Below the pieces are notes generated by a model, which saw only the letters and a list, made by a program, of their open reading frames with translations, did no database searches and was not told the origin of the DNA. From Monosporascus cannonballus (Eukaryota; Ascomycota; Sordariomycetes; Xylariales), in assembly GCA_004154925.1 (NCBI GenBank), contig QJNS01000747.1:1-42747 (forward strand): a stretch of DNA of 42,747 bases. The letters are read 5' to 3'. The translations under genes and the position numbers were made by a program. Below, piece by piece: positions 10,418-23,014 of this stretch. How positions within the stretch are numbered: position 1 is the first letter of the stretch; each line of letters opens with the position of its first letter.

Positions 10418-11555
10418 ACGCTCTGCGCATGACAAACAATTCTGTATTTTTCTATTTTTCTTTTTTTTATTTACGCTTCGATACCCTTCCATCAGAGGCT
10501 GCCCTCTTATCCGGGCCGCACACATTGATGGCGCTGTTGACAGTCTTCTGATTAGGACTGCGACGACTATGAGTGTCATCACGCCGAGGTTTTTTGCCAT
10601 CTATTTCTGAGACGGCTGCTGGTCGGCGATGACAACCATTCACGAAGCCACCGGAAGTATCTCGCAGTTTTCTGGCATCACAACAATTCCTGCCCGCCTT
10701 CGGCTGGCTTGAGCGCAGTGGCCAGATCTCTATTTATTTAATGCTTTTGTCAAGTGGGGAGAGGAGGGGGGCCGGGTCCTTGGGTAGGCGTGGTGTCGAA
10801 ACGAGGAAGTGGAGTCGTCGTTCAGGAGGCCGAGATGTGTCAGGGGAGTGTAGCTGTGTGTGTTTTGGTGGCAGAGTAGGGGGTTGCAGGCGCGCCCCCT
10901 CTTGGAGGTGGCTCTCTTGAATATGGCCAGGAGCTTGTAAATCCCCGGACTCCTGAATACGAATCTATAAAGCCATGTCGTATAATGCCTTGCATATATA
11001 TCATGAATAGACGAAGAAAATAATCTAATCAAAGCTCCTACGACTCCTTTTCCGGGTTATGCCTTGAGTTTGAACTACGAGTTGACTAGCGAAAGGGGCT
11101 GTAAACAATACTCTAGCGCTTATGGATGAAGACCAGGTGTAGACCAACCTTCTGCACATCTCGAATTCAACAATTAAGCTTGAGTTTAATGGTAGAGTAG
11201 GTACAGTCGAGGCCTGCGCTGACGTTATCGGGACCTATATATCTTGGGAGCTATTGCCTACAATATTGCCTTTTAACGAGGCTCAATGGAAGCATCGTCG
11301 CCATGCACGGGCTTTCCCGACCGTCGGTGGGAACGTTTGAACTAAGTACGTGCGTAATTTGTTCAGCCAATCTGAATTTCCCAGGCGCCCACCCCTCCCT
11401 CTCATTGATTGAACGCGACTGTCGGATACTCGGCCGTATCCGGACAGCTTGCCCTACCGTCTTGTTAGGAATGGCCAAAATCTGATTCAAGACTCTTTTG
11501 TATCATGAAGGCCTGGTCCCTTACCTGAGTAAGGCAGGAAGATATCGAACCCGTC
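10418..11555. other. MSB2 3' region and MFS transporter promoter
   Basis: T-rich sequence at 10440-10475 fits the 3' end of the MSB2 transcript. No convincing ORF follows. Close to the transporter start there is a TCGG-N6-CCGG element (11430-11443). The transporter ATG at 11556 sits in a good context (purine-poor but followed by G). Confidence 0.5.
11430..11443. promoter_or_regulatory. Possible Zn2Cys6 inverted CGG site
   Basis: TCGG, six bases, CCGG, centred about 120 bp before the transporter ATG. CGG-N6-CCG spacing is used by Ppr1/UaY-type binuclear zinc regulators; the Aspergillus UaY site is TCGG-N6-CCGA, so this is one base off. Match by eye only. Confidence 0.25.
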
Positions 11556-13556
11556 ATGGCTGCAGACGACAGCGACGCGGCCGCGTCACCATTCTCCTCC
11601 GATTCGTCTGTGCCGACGAGCGCCCATCTGACGCCCGATAGCGACAGCGACAGCGGCGCCGACACGGAGGGCGGGGAAGACCGACGCGGCCTGCCGCCCG
11701 GCGACAAGGGTGACCTCGGCGTCCATCACCTAGGTATTACGGGCGACGGAGTCTACGAGCTCCAGGATATGCGCGGGACGGCATACCAAGAGGAGGGTCA
11801 TTCGTCCGGCGGCGGAGGGGGGAGGAGGAGGATAAGTGGCAGTACGGTTGCCAGCCTCCAGTTGTATACACCAGATGAGGAGAAGGCGGTGATACGCAAG
11901 TTCGACCGGCGATTGGTGCTCTTCTTGAGCCTGTGCTACATGCTCGCTTTCCTGGACAGGTCGAGTGCGCCTCTCTCTCTCTCTCCCCCCCTCTTTGAGC
12001 GAGCTCGTCTGCTGCCTTCGCCGTTAAGCGTTCCCGCGTGTGATCCCGTTCGTGATTCCCGCATCGAGGTTCCCCTGCTGACGCGCGACTCGTACGCGAC
12101 GCAGATATCGGCAACGCACGCATCGCTGGGATGGAGGAGGACCTGCAGACGCAGCCGCCCAGAGACGAGTGGTATGACTGGGCTCTCACCTCCTTCTACT
12201 TGGCCTACATCGGCTTCGAATGGATGTCTCTGTTATGGAAGATTATTCCCGCCCATATCTACGTTGCAGCTATAGTCGCGTCTTGGGGCATCACGGCATC
12301 GCTGCAGTCCGTCTGTACCTCGTACCCCGTCCTGATATTCCTACGTACGATGTTGGGCATTGGCGAGGCGGCCTTCACTGGCGTGCCGTTCTACCTCTCG
12401 TTCTTCTTCAAAAGGCACGAGCTGGCTTTCCGCACCGCCATCTTCATCTCCGGTGCGTCAAGCCACATATCTCCTGTCTCGTTGATGTCATCCGCATCTA
12501 GCTAGCCGAATACTTAACAAGACTACCACAGCCGCCCCTCTCGCGACGACATTCGCGTCGTCGCTGGCCTGGCTCATCTTGAAAGTCGGCGAGGCCAGCC
12601 CCATAGCGCCATGGCGACTGCTGTTCCTCCTAGAGGGGTTCCCCTCCGTCGTTGTCGCGACCATCGCCTGGAGCGTGATCCCGGACTCACCCGACGCGGC
12701 ACCTTACCTGACAGCCCGCGAGAAAAAGGTCGCGCGCCTGCGACTCCGCCACGAGAAACCGCGGAGAAAGGGCTCGAGCGCAGCAGCCGACGCGAAGGCC
12801 GCGGGCGGCCTCAAGTCCAGGGACGTGCTCTCCGTCCTGGTCGACCCCAAGGCCTGGATCGCGGCGGCGATGCTGTTCCTCGCAAACATGGCCTACTCGT
12901 CGCTCCCCGTCTTCCTCCCGACGATCCTCAACGAGATGGGCTACAGCGCGCTGGAGTCGCAGGGGCTCGCGGCGCCGCCGTACCTGCTCGCCTTCGTAGC
13001 GGTGCTCGCCACGGCCCGCCTGTCGGACCGCGCCCGCAGCCGCACGCCCTTCGTGGTGGCACACGCGCTCGCGTCGGCGGCGGGCTACGGGCTGCTGGCG
13101 CTCGCGCAGCCTCTGGGGCTCGGCCCGGGCCTGCGCTACGCGGCCGTTTACCCGGCGGCTACGGGCTTCTTCAGCGTCGTCGTGATCGCCATCGCCTGGT
13201 CCGTCAACAATCAGGCCTCGGCGTCGCGGCGCGGCGGCGGCTTCGCCCTGCTCCAGCTCGTCGGCCAGTGCGGGCCCCTCGTCGGCGTCCGCCTCTACCC
13301 CCGGCGTCACGCCCCCTTCTATACCCCCGGCATGGCCGCCTGCGCCGTCGCTATGGCCGCCGTCGCCCTGCTCGCCCTGCTGCTGCGGTTCTACCTCGCG
13401 CACCTGAATCGTCGGCTCGACGAAGATGACGAGGAGAAGGTCGCGGGCGCGGACGCCGGCGCCGAGGAGGCGCAGGGGCTCGTTGCGGGTTATGCCGGCC
13501 GCAGTAGTCGAGACGGCGACGGGGATGAGGAGGGAGCGTTTAGATATATGTTATGA
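11556..13556 (+). CDS. MFS transporter, anion:cation symporter (Dal5/Tna1-like) family
   Basis: Exons 11556-11964, 12105-12452 and 12532-13556 give 593 residues. The first splice recreates the family hallmark DRSNIGNARIAGM, and the second gives FISAAPLATTFASS; these joins fix both introns (140 and 79 bp). Family members import allantoate, nicotinate, pantothenate, biotin or similar organic anions at the plasma membrane; the substrate cannot be told from sequence. Residues 1-110 form a long acidic, Ser/Gly-rich cytosolic extension, about 100 residues more than many relatives. Twelve helices are plausible, with LRTMLGIGEAAF in TM4, a central loop near residues 320-345 and a charged C-terminal tail. 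Exon 3 is strikingly GC-rich at third codon positions compared with neighbours. Intron 1 carries a CT microsatellite. Confidence 0.88.
11971..11992 (+). repeat. CT/C microsatellite in transporter intron 1
   Basis: A CT dinucleotide run followed by a C run directly after the intron 1 donor. It is prone to length change but lies wholly within the intron. Confidence 0.7.
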
Positions 13557-14364
13557 GTATCGATGAAGGGCACACAACTACGTCTGCGCACAGTTATGTG
13601 GAATCTGCTATAGAAAGACACACGGTGCCGTTACTCCAATCCGGTTATATCAATCTGTATTATACGGAATACACTACATGAACAACAGCATCAAGGCTGT
13701 GGAGAACTTTCTACTAGGGGTGTTTGGTAATGTAATAAAAGTGCTACACAGTTAGCTCAGACTTCGCTTCAGATCGCTGTTTACGGAGAGTCGGAGAACA
13801 AAACGAAGTCGTCGCCTAACCACTCATCCCGTAGCATGCCCGACTGAACCTACTTTGGTAATATCTTGAATTCTGATCATGGAACACCTCCCTCCATAAA
13901 GCATTCAGTAAACTTTGAAGTGACATGAGTGGTGCTATTACATGTACAGCATGCATATGCGGCTGCCGGTGAAATAATCGGGGCTATTTCGGGCCTAAGA
14001 TAGAGCGCCCATATAGCCCCCGTCTAACCTAGGGAGGGTACTGTAAGACAGACAGACATACAGTGGAGGTGCCTAGATCCTAGATCTGTCTAAGTGCTAA
14101 CGCTACCTAGAAGGTACTTTTATTAATCATTATGCGCCAAGTCTTGCCCCATCATGACGGTTTGATGCGTCAAATGCCCGTTCTTCTTCTTCCTCTTTTA
14201 CTCCTCATGAGATTTACACACCCAAGTTCTTCAAGGCGACGACACAGCATTGACACTCTCTCGGCACTCTTGCGCCCGGCAGCTCAGAATCCCCTCTATT
14301 GACTGTGCTATTCTATATCGCACAGTCGGCCAACTACTCTCTCAAGTTACCTTCACTTTACTTT
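13557..14364. other. Intergenic, transporter 3' region and F-box gene promoter
   Basis: About 800 bp with no coding signal. It contains CAGACAGACA-type short repeats near 14050 and a pyrimidine-rich stretch near 14180-14200 before the F-box gene start. Confidence 0.5.
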
Positions 14365-17300
14365 ATGCAACAAGGGCCTTCTGAGACTTTAGAAAACCTT
14401 CAGAACCGAACCGACACTCATCTCACCGGCTTCTCCATCCAACATGGCTGCTTGCACCATAACCCGAGTGGCTCTGCCCTCGACTCTCTGCAGCGACAAG
14501 AGCGCTTCGGCAGCCTGTCGCCGCAGTCAGTCCGAGACCCTTTGGCCCACGGCGTCGACCCGGATTTCCTCGACGAGCGACTGCGTGGACTGAACGTCCC
14601 CGCGCCCTCGAGCACAGGGCGGCCGGCTCCGCGCGGCCAAAGAATATCGGAATATGAGAACGCATTAGCGCTATCAACCCCGAGAAAAGCTCTGGGCTTT
14701 ACCGTGGTTAAGCGCGCTGATGCCGAGTCCGGCGGCTTCCAGCTTTCCGACTTCCCCAATGGTACGTTCTCGACGCGATGCGTACCGCTGTTTGTCTGAT
14801 ATCTTACAATCGTGTCAGAGATTTTGACGCATATTCTTTCCCACTTGCATCCGGACTCGCACGCGTCCGTGGCGCTGGTTTCCAAGCGATTCTACTCGCT
14901 CGTGACGACTCCTCATGCGTGGCGCATGGCGTTCCAGCGCTTCTTCCCCGGTCAAGACGCATTGGCGGGAACCGGTAGAGCCAAGGACGGAGCGCGGGAG
15001 CCAGACGACACGGATGCTGTGCGCTCGGAAACACGATATTTCACCCGCCTTACGCCCCATGCATCCTGGCGTAGTGAATACCTGCTGCGAACCCGTCTTC
15101 TCCGTAGTCTTGCCAGGGGCAAGCCTGGGACAAATTTGGGTGGGGTTGGCTCGTCTCCCCGGAACGCGCAGTCTAGTAAGAAGTCGAGTGCCGTTTTGAC
15201 TTACAACACAAAGCTACCCGCGATGGTAACTCACCTTCATGCGACCTTCGCACCTAGCGGCAAAAAGGCTCCTCGGGTGCTCCAGGGCGCCGCGGATTTG
15301 TGCGTTGCAAGTGCCAGTGATCCTACCACTGGCAGAGTCGAGAAATGGGGCTTGGACGATCCATTCGCGTTTGCCCAACCCGACGAGGTCGTACCTCAGT
15401 TATTACCGTACGGTGTCGGCGAAGGTCCCGCGGTCGTACCCAACGTCATGGATATCAGCCAGCCGTATGGCGTTGTCGGCGGAGAGGGCTTCCCAGGTGG
15501 ACGTGTTTTCTACCGACCGAGTAATGAATATAGGGGCAAGTATCTGGGCCAAACGAACAGCGTGGTCGAGGCTCATCCCGACATACCCAAAATCCCCGAG
15601 CTTTCGGAGGGGATCTGCTCAGTCTGGATCACCAAGTCGTCAGCCGTTCCTTCTTTGACCCAGTCGATGGTTGGGATCATGACGGGTTCTTCTCTAGGTG
15701 TCGTGACCACGTATGCTCTCGGCTACGACCCTTCAGGTCCACGCTACGCCAATGGTGAGATCACTGCCCGTTGGGTCCTTAGCCCAGGAGTTCCCATCGT
15801 CGCTCTCCAAGTGGATGACAACTACAGCCAGAAAAGGAAAGCACTTGGTCGATTGTGGGCTGTTGCACTGAATGCGCTGGGCGAGGTCTACTATTTAACC
15901 CAACCCCCGACTCCGCCTGCGACTAAAAGCAAGGCTGACGATAGTACCAAGCTTGCATGGCATGCAGGGCGCTCTGCTTATTGGCAGTTGGTGGAAGCTA
16001 CTCGACGCCAGGCACGTCCGGACGAATTAGATAAAAATGCAGTTCGTGGTGCCTATTCACCGAGGTCACCTTCGAACGGCATGAATCTAAAGAAAGAGCA
16101 GCTGGTTGCAGAAGCTCGAGAAATCGAAAGATTCCTACGCTACAAACCGTCTCATTTCCGGAAAGTATGCACTGGCTGGGATATGCGTCGAAGATTGGAA
16201 GTGGACTTCGCCGGAGATGATGAACACGGCGCTGGTGAAAGCATCTTTGTCATTAATTGCGGGATCGAAGAGGACCAAACCTCGAGTATTCTCCGATACA
16301 GCAGAAGCGTAACCCAGTCGTCTCGGCAAAGCGAACAGTCGGCATCCCCAGTGGAATCACCACTTGTGACGCCAGTAGCCCCCTCTATATTCGGTGGGAG
16401 CAGCCCTAAGCCCATTTCTCCGAAGCCAACCGGCTCGTCGCCGCCGGAAAATGCCGTATCATCATCGGCAATGGAGTCTCCAACTTTGCAGAATTTGGCT
16501 GAGCCAGAAATGGATGATTGGACGGAGACATCTTTCTGTTCAAAAGATGTTGGACATGTGCAAATCACTACGAGCAGTGTTGACTGTTCGTCACTCGCCA
16601 TCGTCGCGCGTTTTGAGGACCCCGTAACGAACGCCGTGACCCCTTCGAACGTACCAGCAACTCCCACAGGACAATCCTCTTCGGACATTCCTGGTAGGCG
16701 CGCAAGGTTGTTCGGCGTCGGCACTGATACCGGCAAAATCGTACTTTGGAATATGCGTGCAGCACATGTAAGCGATGGTGTGCAGCCAGTTCGGATTATT
16801 CGGACAGAATCGCCGCAGGTCTCGTGTCTAGCACTCTCAGCCTCGTACCTTGTCCATGGAGGCAGCGATGGCCTGGTGCAAGCGTGGGATCCCTTAGCGT
16901 CGACGTTAGAGCCAGTTCGGACCTTGAACTCTCGTTCTCCAGGGCGACTGCCTCGCCATATACTCACCGTCAATCCTGCGCTGCGAAATTCGAATTTGTC
17001 GACCGTCGGAGCAATCCATCTCGATCCTGGCCCAACGATTCTTCGCGGTATAGTAGCGTTCGGTGCCTTTGTACGCTATTGGTCGTACAGTTCTTCGGGC
17101 CAGGCGACAGGCCGTAAGCGTCGCCTTCGCCATTCAGATGTGCACGGCCGCACTACAGGTCGACGCCATGGCGGAGGTGTTAAGGGCTATATCGCAGCGG
17201 AGGCCGAAGAGTTGCGTGCCGAGGAGGAAATTGAAGCACGGGAGCGAACTCGTCTCCGGGCTCGCTTTGGCGTCGGGCTTGCCGACTTGACCGAAGAGGA

Positions 17301-17886
17301 AGCGCTTCAATATGCTGAGATGATATCTCAAGAAGCATTTCTTCTCGACGAGCAGCGGCGTACTAGTGCTAGCGATACCGGCTCAGCTGCAGACTTCGAT
17401 ACAACCTCTACAACTAGCAGCGCGGACACGATCACTCCTGACCCCAGCATGACGAGCTTCAGTCCACCTGTTGCAAGTTCGGGCCCCAGTGTGCAGGCAA
17501 CCAACGAGGAGAGCGATTTTGAACTTCAAATTCAAGCTGCGCTACGGTTGTCTCTCCTTGAAAGCGCCGACGATGCCGGCCAATCTGCACAGGGCAATAG
17601 TTCCGGGGAGTTTGAATTTCCAATCATCTATAAGGAAAAGCAAGGCAAACGACCCTCATCCACCCCACCGTCTTCCAGCCATTCGCCTATGCTGCAGCGG
17701 GCCGGGTCATCTTCGCGCGCGGTAGTGACGGACCCCGACGCGGATGACGACCTGCAATTCGCGCTGAAGCTGAGCCTGGCAGAGGAGGAGAGCAGGAAGG
17801 CGAGCCTGGCCGAGTTCGGCCCCAAGGACCAATTCCCACCGCTTGAATCTCGGGTCGCCGGCAAGGGGAAGAGGAAGGCCGTCTGA
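14365..17886 (+). CDS. F-box, beta-propeller and triple-UIM protein, Ufo1-like
   Basis: Exons 14365-14761 and 14819-17886 (57-bp intron) give 1154 residues. The join completes an F-box (FPNEILTHILSHLHPDSHAS, about residues 130-175), the Skp1-binding element of SCF ubiquitin ligases. The middle holds WD40-like blades, clearest near 760-830 (GKIVLWNM, LVHGGSDGLVQAWD). Three ubiquitin-interacting motifs follow: EEALQYAEMISQEA (about 958), IQAALRLSLLE (about 1035) and DDDLQFALKLSLAEEE (about 1109). Yeast Ufo1, the SCF receptor for Ho endonuclease, has this same F-box, propeller and three-UIM order; its UIMs help recruit Ddi1 and control its own turnover. The protein here is much longer than yeast Ufo1 (about 670 residues), with low-complexity inserts. 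Start uncertain: ATG 14365 is the last in-frame ATG with good downstream coding; ATG 14444 is out of frame. Confidence 0.8.
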
Positions 17887-18829
17887 GGCGAGTTCGGGAG
17901 CGTGCGATTGAGCTGTTATTATGTTCGTGATATCAACCCGTCGTAGGGTTTTTTTTAGTTTCTCTTCTTGTTGCCACCTCTCTTCAGGAGACGGAGTCAG
18001 TTCGTGCGTTTGCGAACCCAACTGATTAGCTCTATAACTTTGGCGATGTCTGGCTGTTTCGACTTGCAATGTACAATGAATACCTGCGCATCTTTTCTTT
18101 TAGCCCGTTCCAAGCTCTTGGATAGCTGTGCCTTCGAGGTCTAGTTTGGATTGCGTGAAACGGGGAATATGTTAAGACTACTTGTTGTCTGGCATCCTCG
18201 GTTGTTTCCTGCCACCTTCTACTCCCCTCCCTCGGCGGAGAGCATCGGTTTGGTGCGGTCGGTATCCCCCTTGCTGCGCCAGAACGCCGCTTTCCTTCGG
18301 AACATACGCGTTCGCCCTGGCCTTTGCTTTCGGGTGCTTATTTGGTCAACAACATGGTTGTCGGTTTCGTCTTGCCTGTCGACGATCGTACCTGTGTTGC
18401 TCATCTCGCTCGTGTCCGTTCGAGAGAAAGGCAAACGGCATAGCAAATAAGAATCATATGAGCCATTGTGAAAGGCGGAAGAGTCGTGGGAGCTTCCGTG
18501 CCTCCCCGCGGCTTTGCGGAGCGGCCTTGAGCCCATGCCGAGTCCAGGCTCTCGTGTCCGCCTTTACTATTATACGATCGATGCAACGTCATTTGAGATG
18601 CACAGCGCAAACGGGAGGCAGACATAGGATGCCGTAGACGATACCGACGGCGAGGTGGAAACAAGTTTGGGATTAGATGGGGCGAATGTGGATATCGTAA
18701 GCAGAATCTCATCGCGGACACCTCTTACATCCCTTGCATCCCATAGTATGCGCCGAAAATGGAAGATCTCGCTAGTGAAATTGGATTTCAGAGAAACGCC
18801 CGCGCCTACAGATGCTTGATATGTTGCCG
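17887..18829. other. Convergent 3' regions
   Basis: Spacer between the stop codons of the + strand F-box gene and the - strand hydrolase. T-rich sequence at 17948-17960 fits the 3' end of the F-box transcript. Open frames here (for example 18182-18637) lack motifs and overlap on both strands, so I read it as UTR. Confidence 0.55.
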
Positions 18830-19706
18830 TCAAGGCTGCGCTGCCGCGAACCACCTATTAAACCACGCAACCGCTTGATTTTCTGCGGCCTCTGCCTGCT
18901 CCGCCAGTTTATCGTTCCCCGGATCGTACCGGACCGCGAAGCCGTGGCCTGCGCCTTCATAAAGGACCAACTCGCACTCAACGCCTTGTCCGCTCCGTTC
19001 CATGAACGCTTTTCTTATCGTCTCGATCCCGCCCAGGTGTATCGCCCAATCCCGGTCCCCGATCGCAACCGCTGTCGGCTTCACCACATCCGCGACATCG
19101 CCAGGCAACGTCAGCGGTTGCGGATGCGCCGTGAACGCAGCGTCGACCAGGCCCCTTTCCCCTCCCGCCGCAAGCTTCACCGCATGCAGGCCGCCCCAGC
19201 AGACGCCGACGGGCAGGCACGACAACTCGGGCGCGGAGCGCAGGGCGGCGAAGTACGAGCGCACCCTGGGCCACGCGGCGCCGAACCGGTTGAAGAGGCC
19301 GAAGACGGCGAAACCGGGAATCGCGCGGAGGGCGTAGTAGGGCTTCCAGAGCGTGTCCCGAAGGCTGCCTTTCTTGGTTAGATTGTGCATCGTGTCCATG
19401 AGGGACACGGGAGCCGGATGCCCTGGTTGGGATGTTAGCACACGCGACGGCTCTTGGATGGCGTCGCTCACCGTCCATGAAATCGGGCACCAAGACGGTC
19501 CATCCTCCCTTCTCCGCGAGCCGATCGGCCCATATCCTCGTGTTCGGAAGCTCCCAGCCGAATGCATCGGATATCACCACGATTACGCCCTTCGAGGCGC
19601 CGAATTCCGGACCGCTGACGTATGTGTCGCGGTTGTGGAGCTTGGAGACTTTACCTTTCGTCTCGGTTTGATGAACGGTACCGGTAAAGCAGGCTGGACA
19701 GCTCAT
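18830..19706 (-). CDS. Dienelactone hydrolase family protein, AIM2-like
   Basis: Exons 19706-19472 and 19422-18830 (minus strand) give 275 residues. The 49-bp intron has GTGAGC, a GCTAAC branch site and CAG. The alpha/beta-hydrolase fold is supported by the DLH triad: Cys153 in VGVCWGG, Asp201 in GDRDW and His238 in GHGF. The N-terminus MSCPACFTGTVHQ with a following HNRDTYVSGP matches the fungal AIM2-type branch. The family includes carboxymethylenebutenolidases that open dienelactones in aromatic breakdown, but most fungal paralogues have unknown substrates and are probably cytosolic. ATG 19706 is the first ATG of the frame; the frame upstream of it opens without ATG. It is convergent with the F-box gene. 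Confidence 0.93.
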
Positions 19707-22700
19707 GTTTTGGCGTAGCGCCCCGGCTTCAGGAGAGCGCAAAGGAAGTTCTGATGTCGCGTACGAATCACTTGTTTTCTCAGATCACTCCTATCACCGT
19801 ATCCGAGACGACCAGGGACGTGACATTCCTTCTTAGTGAGGTTGCTACTGCAAGGCTGTATTAAGACGGCATGACGGAGTTGGCGGATGCTGAGGTGGGG
19901 AAAGTAGACGCTAATGTAAACGAGGAGCGACCGACCTACGCAAGGATGCCGACGACTGATACCCAAGGGTAATAAAGGTCGGCATTGAATGTCGCCGCTA
20001 TCAGTAAGACCATAAGCAAATTACTCCGACCATACTCTTGCGAAAGACTAGTTACCGCAAAAGGAGAAAGATGTTGAAGTCGTTTGGGTAACGTCACCGC
20101 AATACACTGAATGTTGCGCTGCTGCCCTCCAAGGGCGGGACGGAGATTAGACAAGCGAGATCGCCGAACAAGGCCCTAGGAACGGGGATCACTGTGGATC
20201 CAAAGGGGGATCGTATGCCTTGGTACAAAGCTTCTTCTCAGAGGTCAAGGCTGGGGAATCGTGTGACTTAAGATAGCTGCCGCTAAAGGTGCCCTACAGG
20301 ATCTCTAGAGGCAAAAAGCTTGGCAATGCGTTTACCCTCAGATCCTGTCTTGCGAAGCAGCAAGACCGTGTCAAAGCTCCTCAGTGGACGAAGTGCTCTC
20401 TCGTCCTTCACTTCTTGGGGGCTCGTAAGAGGAGAGTGAGCCATAAAGGTTCGTAGAATTCGCCGAGAAAATGGGCGAACCTCAACGCCGGATGAGACGG
20501 TGCTCTTACAATTTCCCGCAAGATACCCTAGCGAGGATCGAAGTAAGCGGAAGCTGAGTGACAGCTCTAGCCCTTGTTACCCCGCTGAGCAAATGGGATT
20601 CGACAAGAGGTTGCTGCTGGCGAAGGACATTAGCAAAAACCCTCCCAAGCCTCTTTATGGATTGTCTCTATGTCCGTTATTCCCAGCCGTATTCGAGGCG
20701 CGCGTACGTCGCTCAAACCCGTCTGTGGCACGTTAGGGCAGTGTACTTGATGGCCGAGGTATTTTAACCTTGGATTCAATGTCCTAATAAACCGGAGTAC
20801 CTCTCAGCCGAGCAGAGGCGACAGTATATATGTGGCGCTACTTGCTCTCGTTAGGGGGGGCTTGTGACCCACCTCGCTGGGCCGAGACAACTTGAAAGAT
20901 GGATGGATGACAGGGATATTCAAGCCCAATCGGAACTGTTTTGTAGCATGAGGCTCCTCACCTTGAGCACGAGACCGAGGTAAACATTGACATATTTTCC
21001 GAAGCCCGCGGAGAAGGGGCAATATTCTTTCGCAGGATGCAAGCAGATTACCGCGAGCTGTCTAGCGATCTAGGGGAAGTTGATCGTCTCCATTGGATGG
21101 CAGAGTTGCCATTGTCGGGGCCGGCAAACCAGAAAATAAGCAATAGGTTATCCGTCTCCCCGATGACGGTAGAACCGGGTTCTTTCGAGAATAATTCCTC
21201 AGACGTGGAGTAGGCCACCACAAACCTGGAGAGAGAGTCGGCGATAAGACACACACGGTGTAGAAGATGAGCAATAAGTTAGCCGTCTCCCATCACGGCT
21301 CAGGGCGTCAAGAAATGGCACCTGTTCCCCGGCCGATTGTTCCAGTGGATCGCCATCCAGTCATAGTCACCGATAGAGCAGTGCAATACCTACCAGTGGC
21401 GCCCGCGTACCACGTATCTTTCCCGACAGCGCCTTGCGATTCACCGCCCCCAACTCAGCTGGGACTAGGTTAGGTATTCAAGCACGAAGCAACGAATCAG
21501 GTAGATCGGAAGCATGTATTGCCAGATTAAGCTACGTTAGCGCTGTAAGATCCCTAGTGGTTACTCATAGCCGGGTCCCCGGCGAAACCCCCTTGCCATT
21601 TTGACCCAAAGACAGGTGGACGCTAGCCGAGACGGGCTGGAGGTCATATGAATCCGAGATATCACCAAGGAGGGTAAAATGGACCTGTCGTATTGTTTAT
21701 GTCTACTTCCAGCAGAGGGTATGCCTTTTATCCACACTGACGTTGCGAAAGTAAAGTATTCCGTGTCAGCACTCACCATACAAGTGGTAGAGTAGGGCAC
21801 GGATAATTTCGGAGCTATGCTATTATATACCTAATCGACTAAGTTAGCCATGTAGATTCAACACCCCCACACGCAAAGATAACATAGGGCTGACAGCGAG
21901 TGGGGCAAGAGATAAGCAGCCTTCCGCGAATAGATGGGATGATCTGCTTGGGGCGCCTTTTGATGATCTTTATGCATATGGAGATGCCACGCACTAAAAG
22001 CCGAGGGGCCAAAATGGTTGCGAAGGGGATCTTACAAACCGCCGCTCGCCGCGAGGATGTTTGAGGCGACGTAAATGATCCAGCAGAGAGCCTAAACGGT
22101 CATCTCGCAAGGTACACAACTTAAATCAGAGCAAACGAACCTGGCAGTCTCTGGAGTCCCATCCGGGCTGAGCTAAAGGGACGGATTCAGCAAAGCACCG
22201 TTGCATAACACCGACTCCACGGTCTCCTTTCTGCGATGCTACATCAATGTCTTATTGATCGACAATATTCGTCGATCTCGTCCGCTCTGCAGTATACCGT
22301 CGTCTCTGGTCACTCCCCTGGGCTTTTTCTTCAGGCATCGTAGACTCCTGTATCAAAAGACAAAAGCGAAAGTGGTTTTACGCGTATGTAACCGGTAATG
22401 TCCGATTCAATAGTATGACAACGTTTTAACCCACATATATATGTTATTTTATGTACAGGTGCGTTTTGTCAATACAAGATTATATCCGCCGAATCGACCT
22501 TTCGAAACAACAACGTAGTTGTTCAATACATCCTCTCATACAGCCTAGGCCAATTACACCTATTGTCCCCCTTTTCAAATTTTGTGACGTGTCCACTGGC
22601 CCCGGTGGGATATGTCGCCCATCGCTCATCTCATCCCGTCTTTCATACGTCAAATGCGTACGTAGCATCAGCGTATGCCCAGGTAGGATTGCACTGGGTG

Positions 22701-23014
22701 AGGGCCGCGTATAACAACGATAAAGAAATAACCGAAAGAGTAAAAAGAGACTCTGAGAACTCCGTCCGTACCAAGCCTTCATGTGTACGTCTGATCCATT
22801 ATTTTGCGTCTCGTCTGCGACGGGGTATATCCGTTCCCTCATAAGCCCTTATGCCAGTCCCCAGAAACTCCAACGCTAGTGTATCGATCTTGTACCGATG
22901 AAAAAGATGGTCCAAAAATAAAAAAATTTTAAGAATGAAAAAAACGAACATTCGCCAAGCCACTTAATAGTCATTAGATCCTCCCGATGACGAAGGTTAA
23001 TCTTATCGCCGTAA
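19707..23014. other. Gene-free block
   Basis: About 3.3 kb between the hydrolase start and the 3' end of the aspartic-protease-like gene. I find no ORF with family motifs, no splice-consistent exon chain, no tRNA and no terminal repeats. GC is near 50%, with an AT-rich patch near 22915-22945 that may mark the end of the protease-like transcript. Two 22-bp similar segments (21137 and 21268) are the only internal repeat I see. Confidence 0.5.
21137..21289. repeat. Pair of similar 22-bp segments
   Basis: AGCAATAGGTTATCCGTCTC at 21137 and AGCAATAAGTTAGCCGTCTC at 21268 match at 18 of 20 bases, extending two more, about 130 bp apart in direct orientation. This could be a remnant of a local duplication or chance. 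Confidence 0.3.

Noticed and set aside
12611..13429. Overlapping long ORFs on both strands in transporter exon 3
   Set aside because: High GC removes stop codons from all frames; only the transporter frame shows membrane helices and family motifs.
14444..14600. Alternative start ATG 14444 for the F-box gene in a strong context
   Set aside because: Its frame stops within about 50 codons and does not join to the F-box; it may act as an overlapping ORF but not as the gene start.
16152..16973. 273-codon minus ORF inside the F-box gene
   Set aside because: Antisense shadow with no motif; the sense frame carries F-box, WD and UIM signatures.
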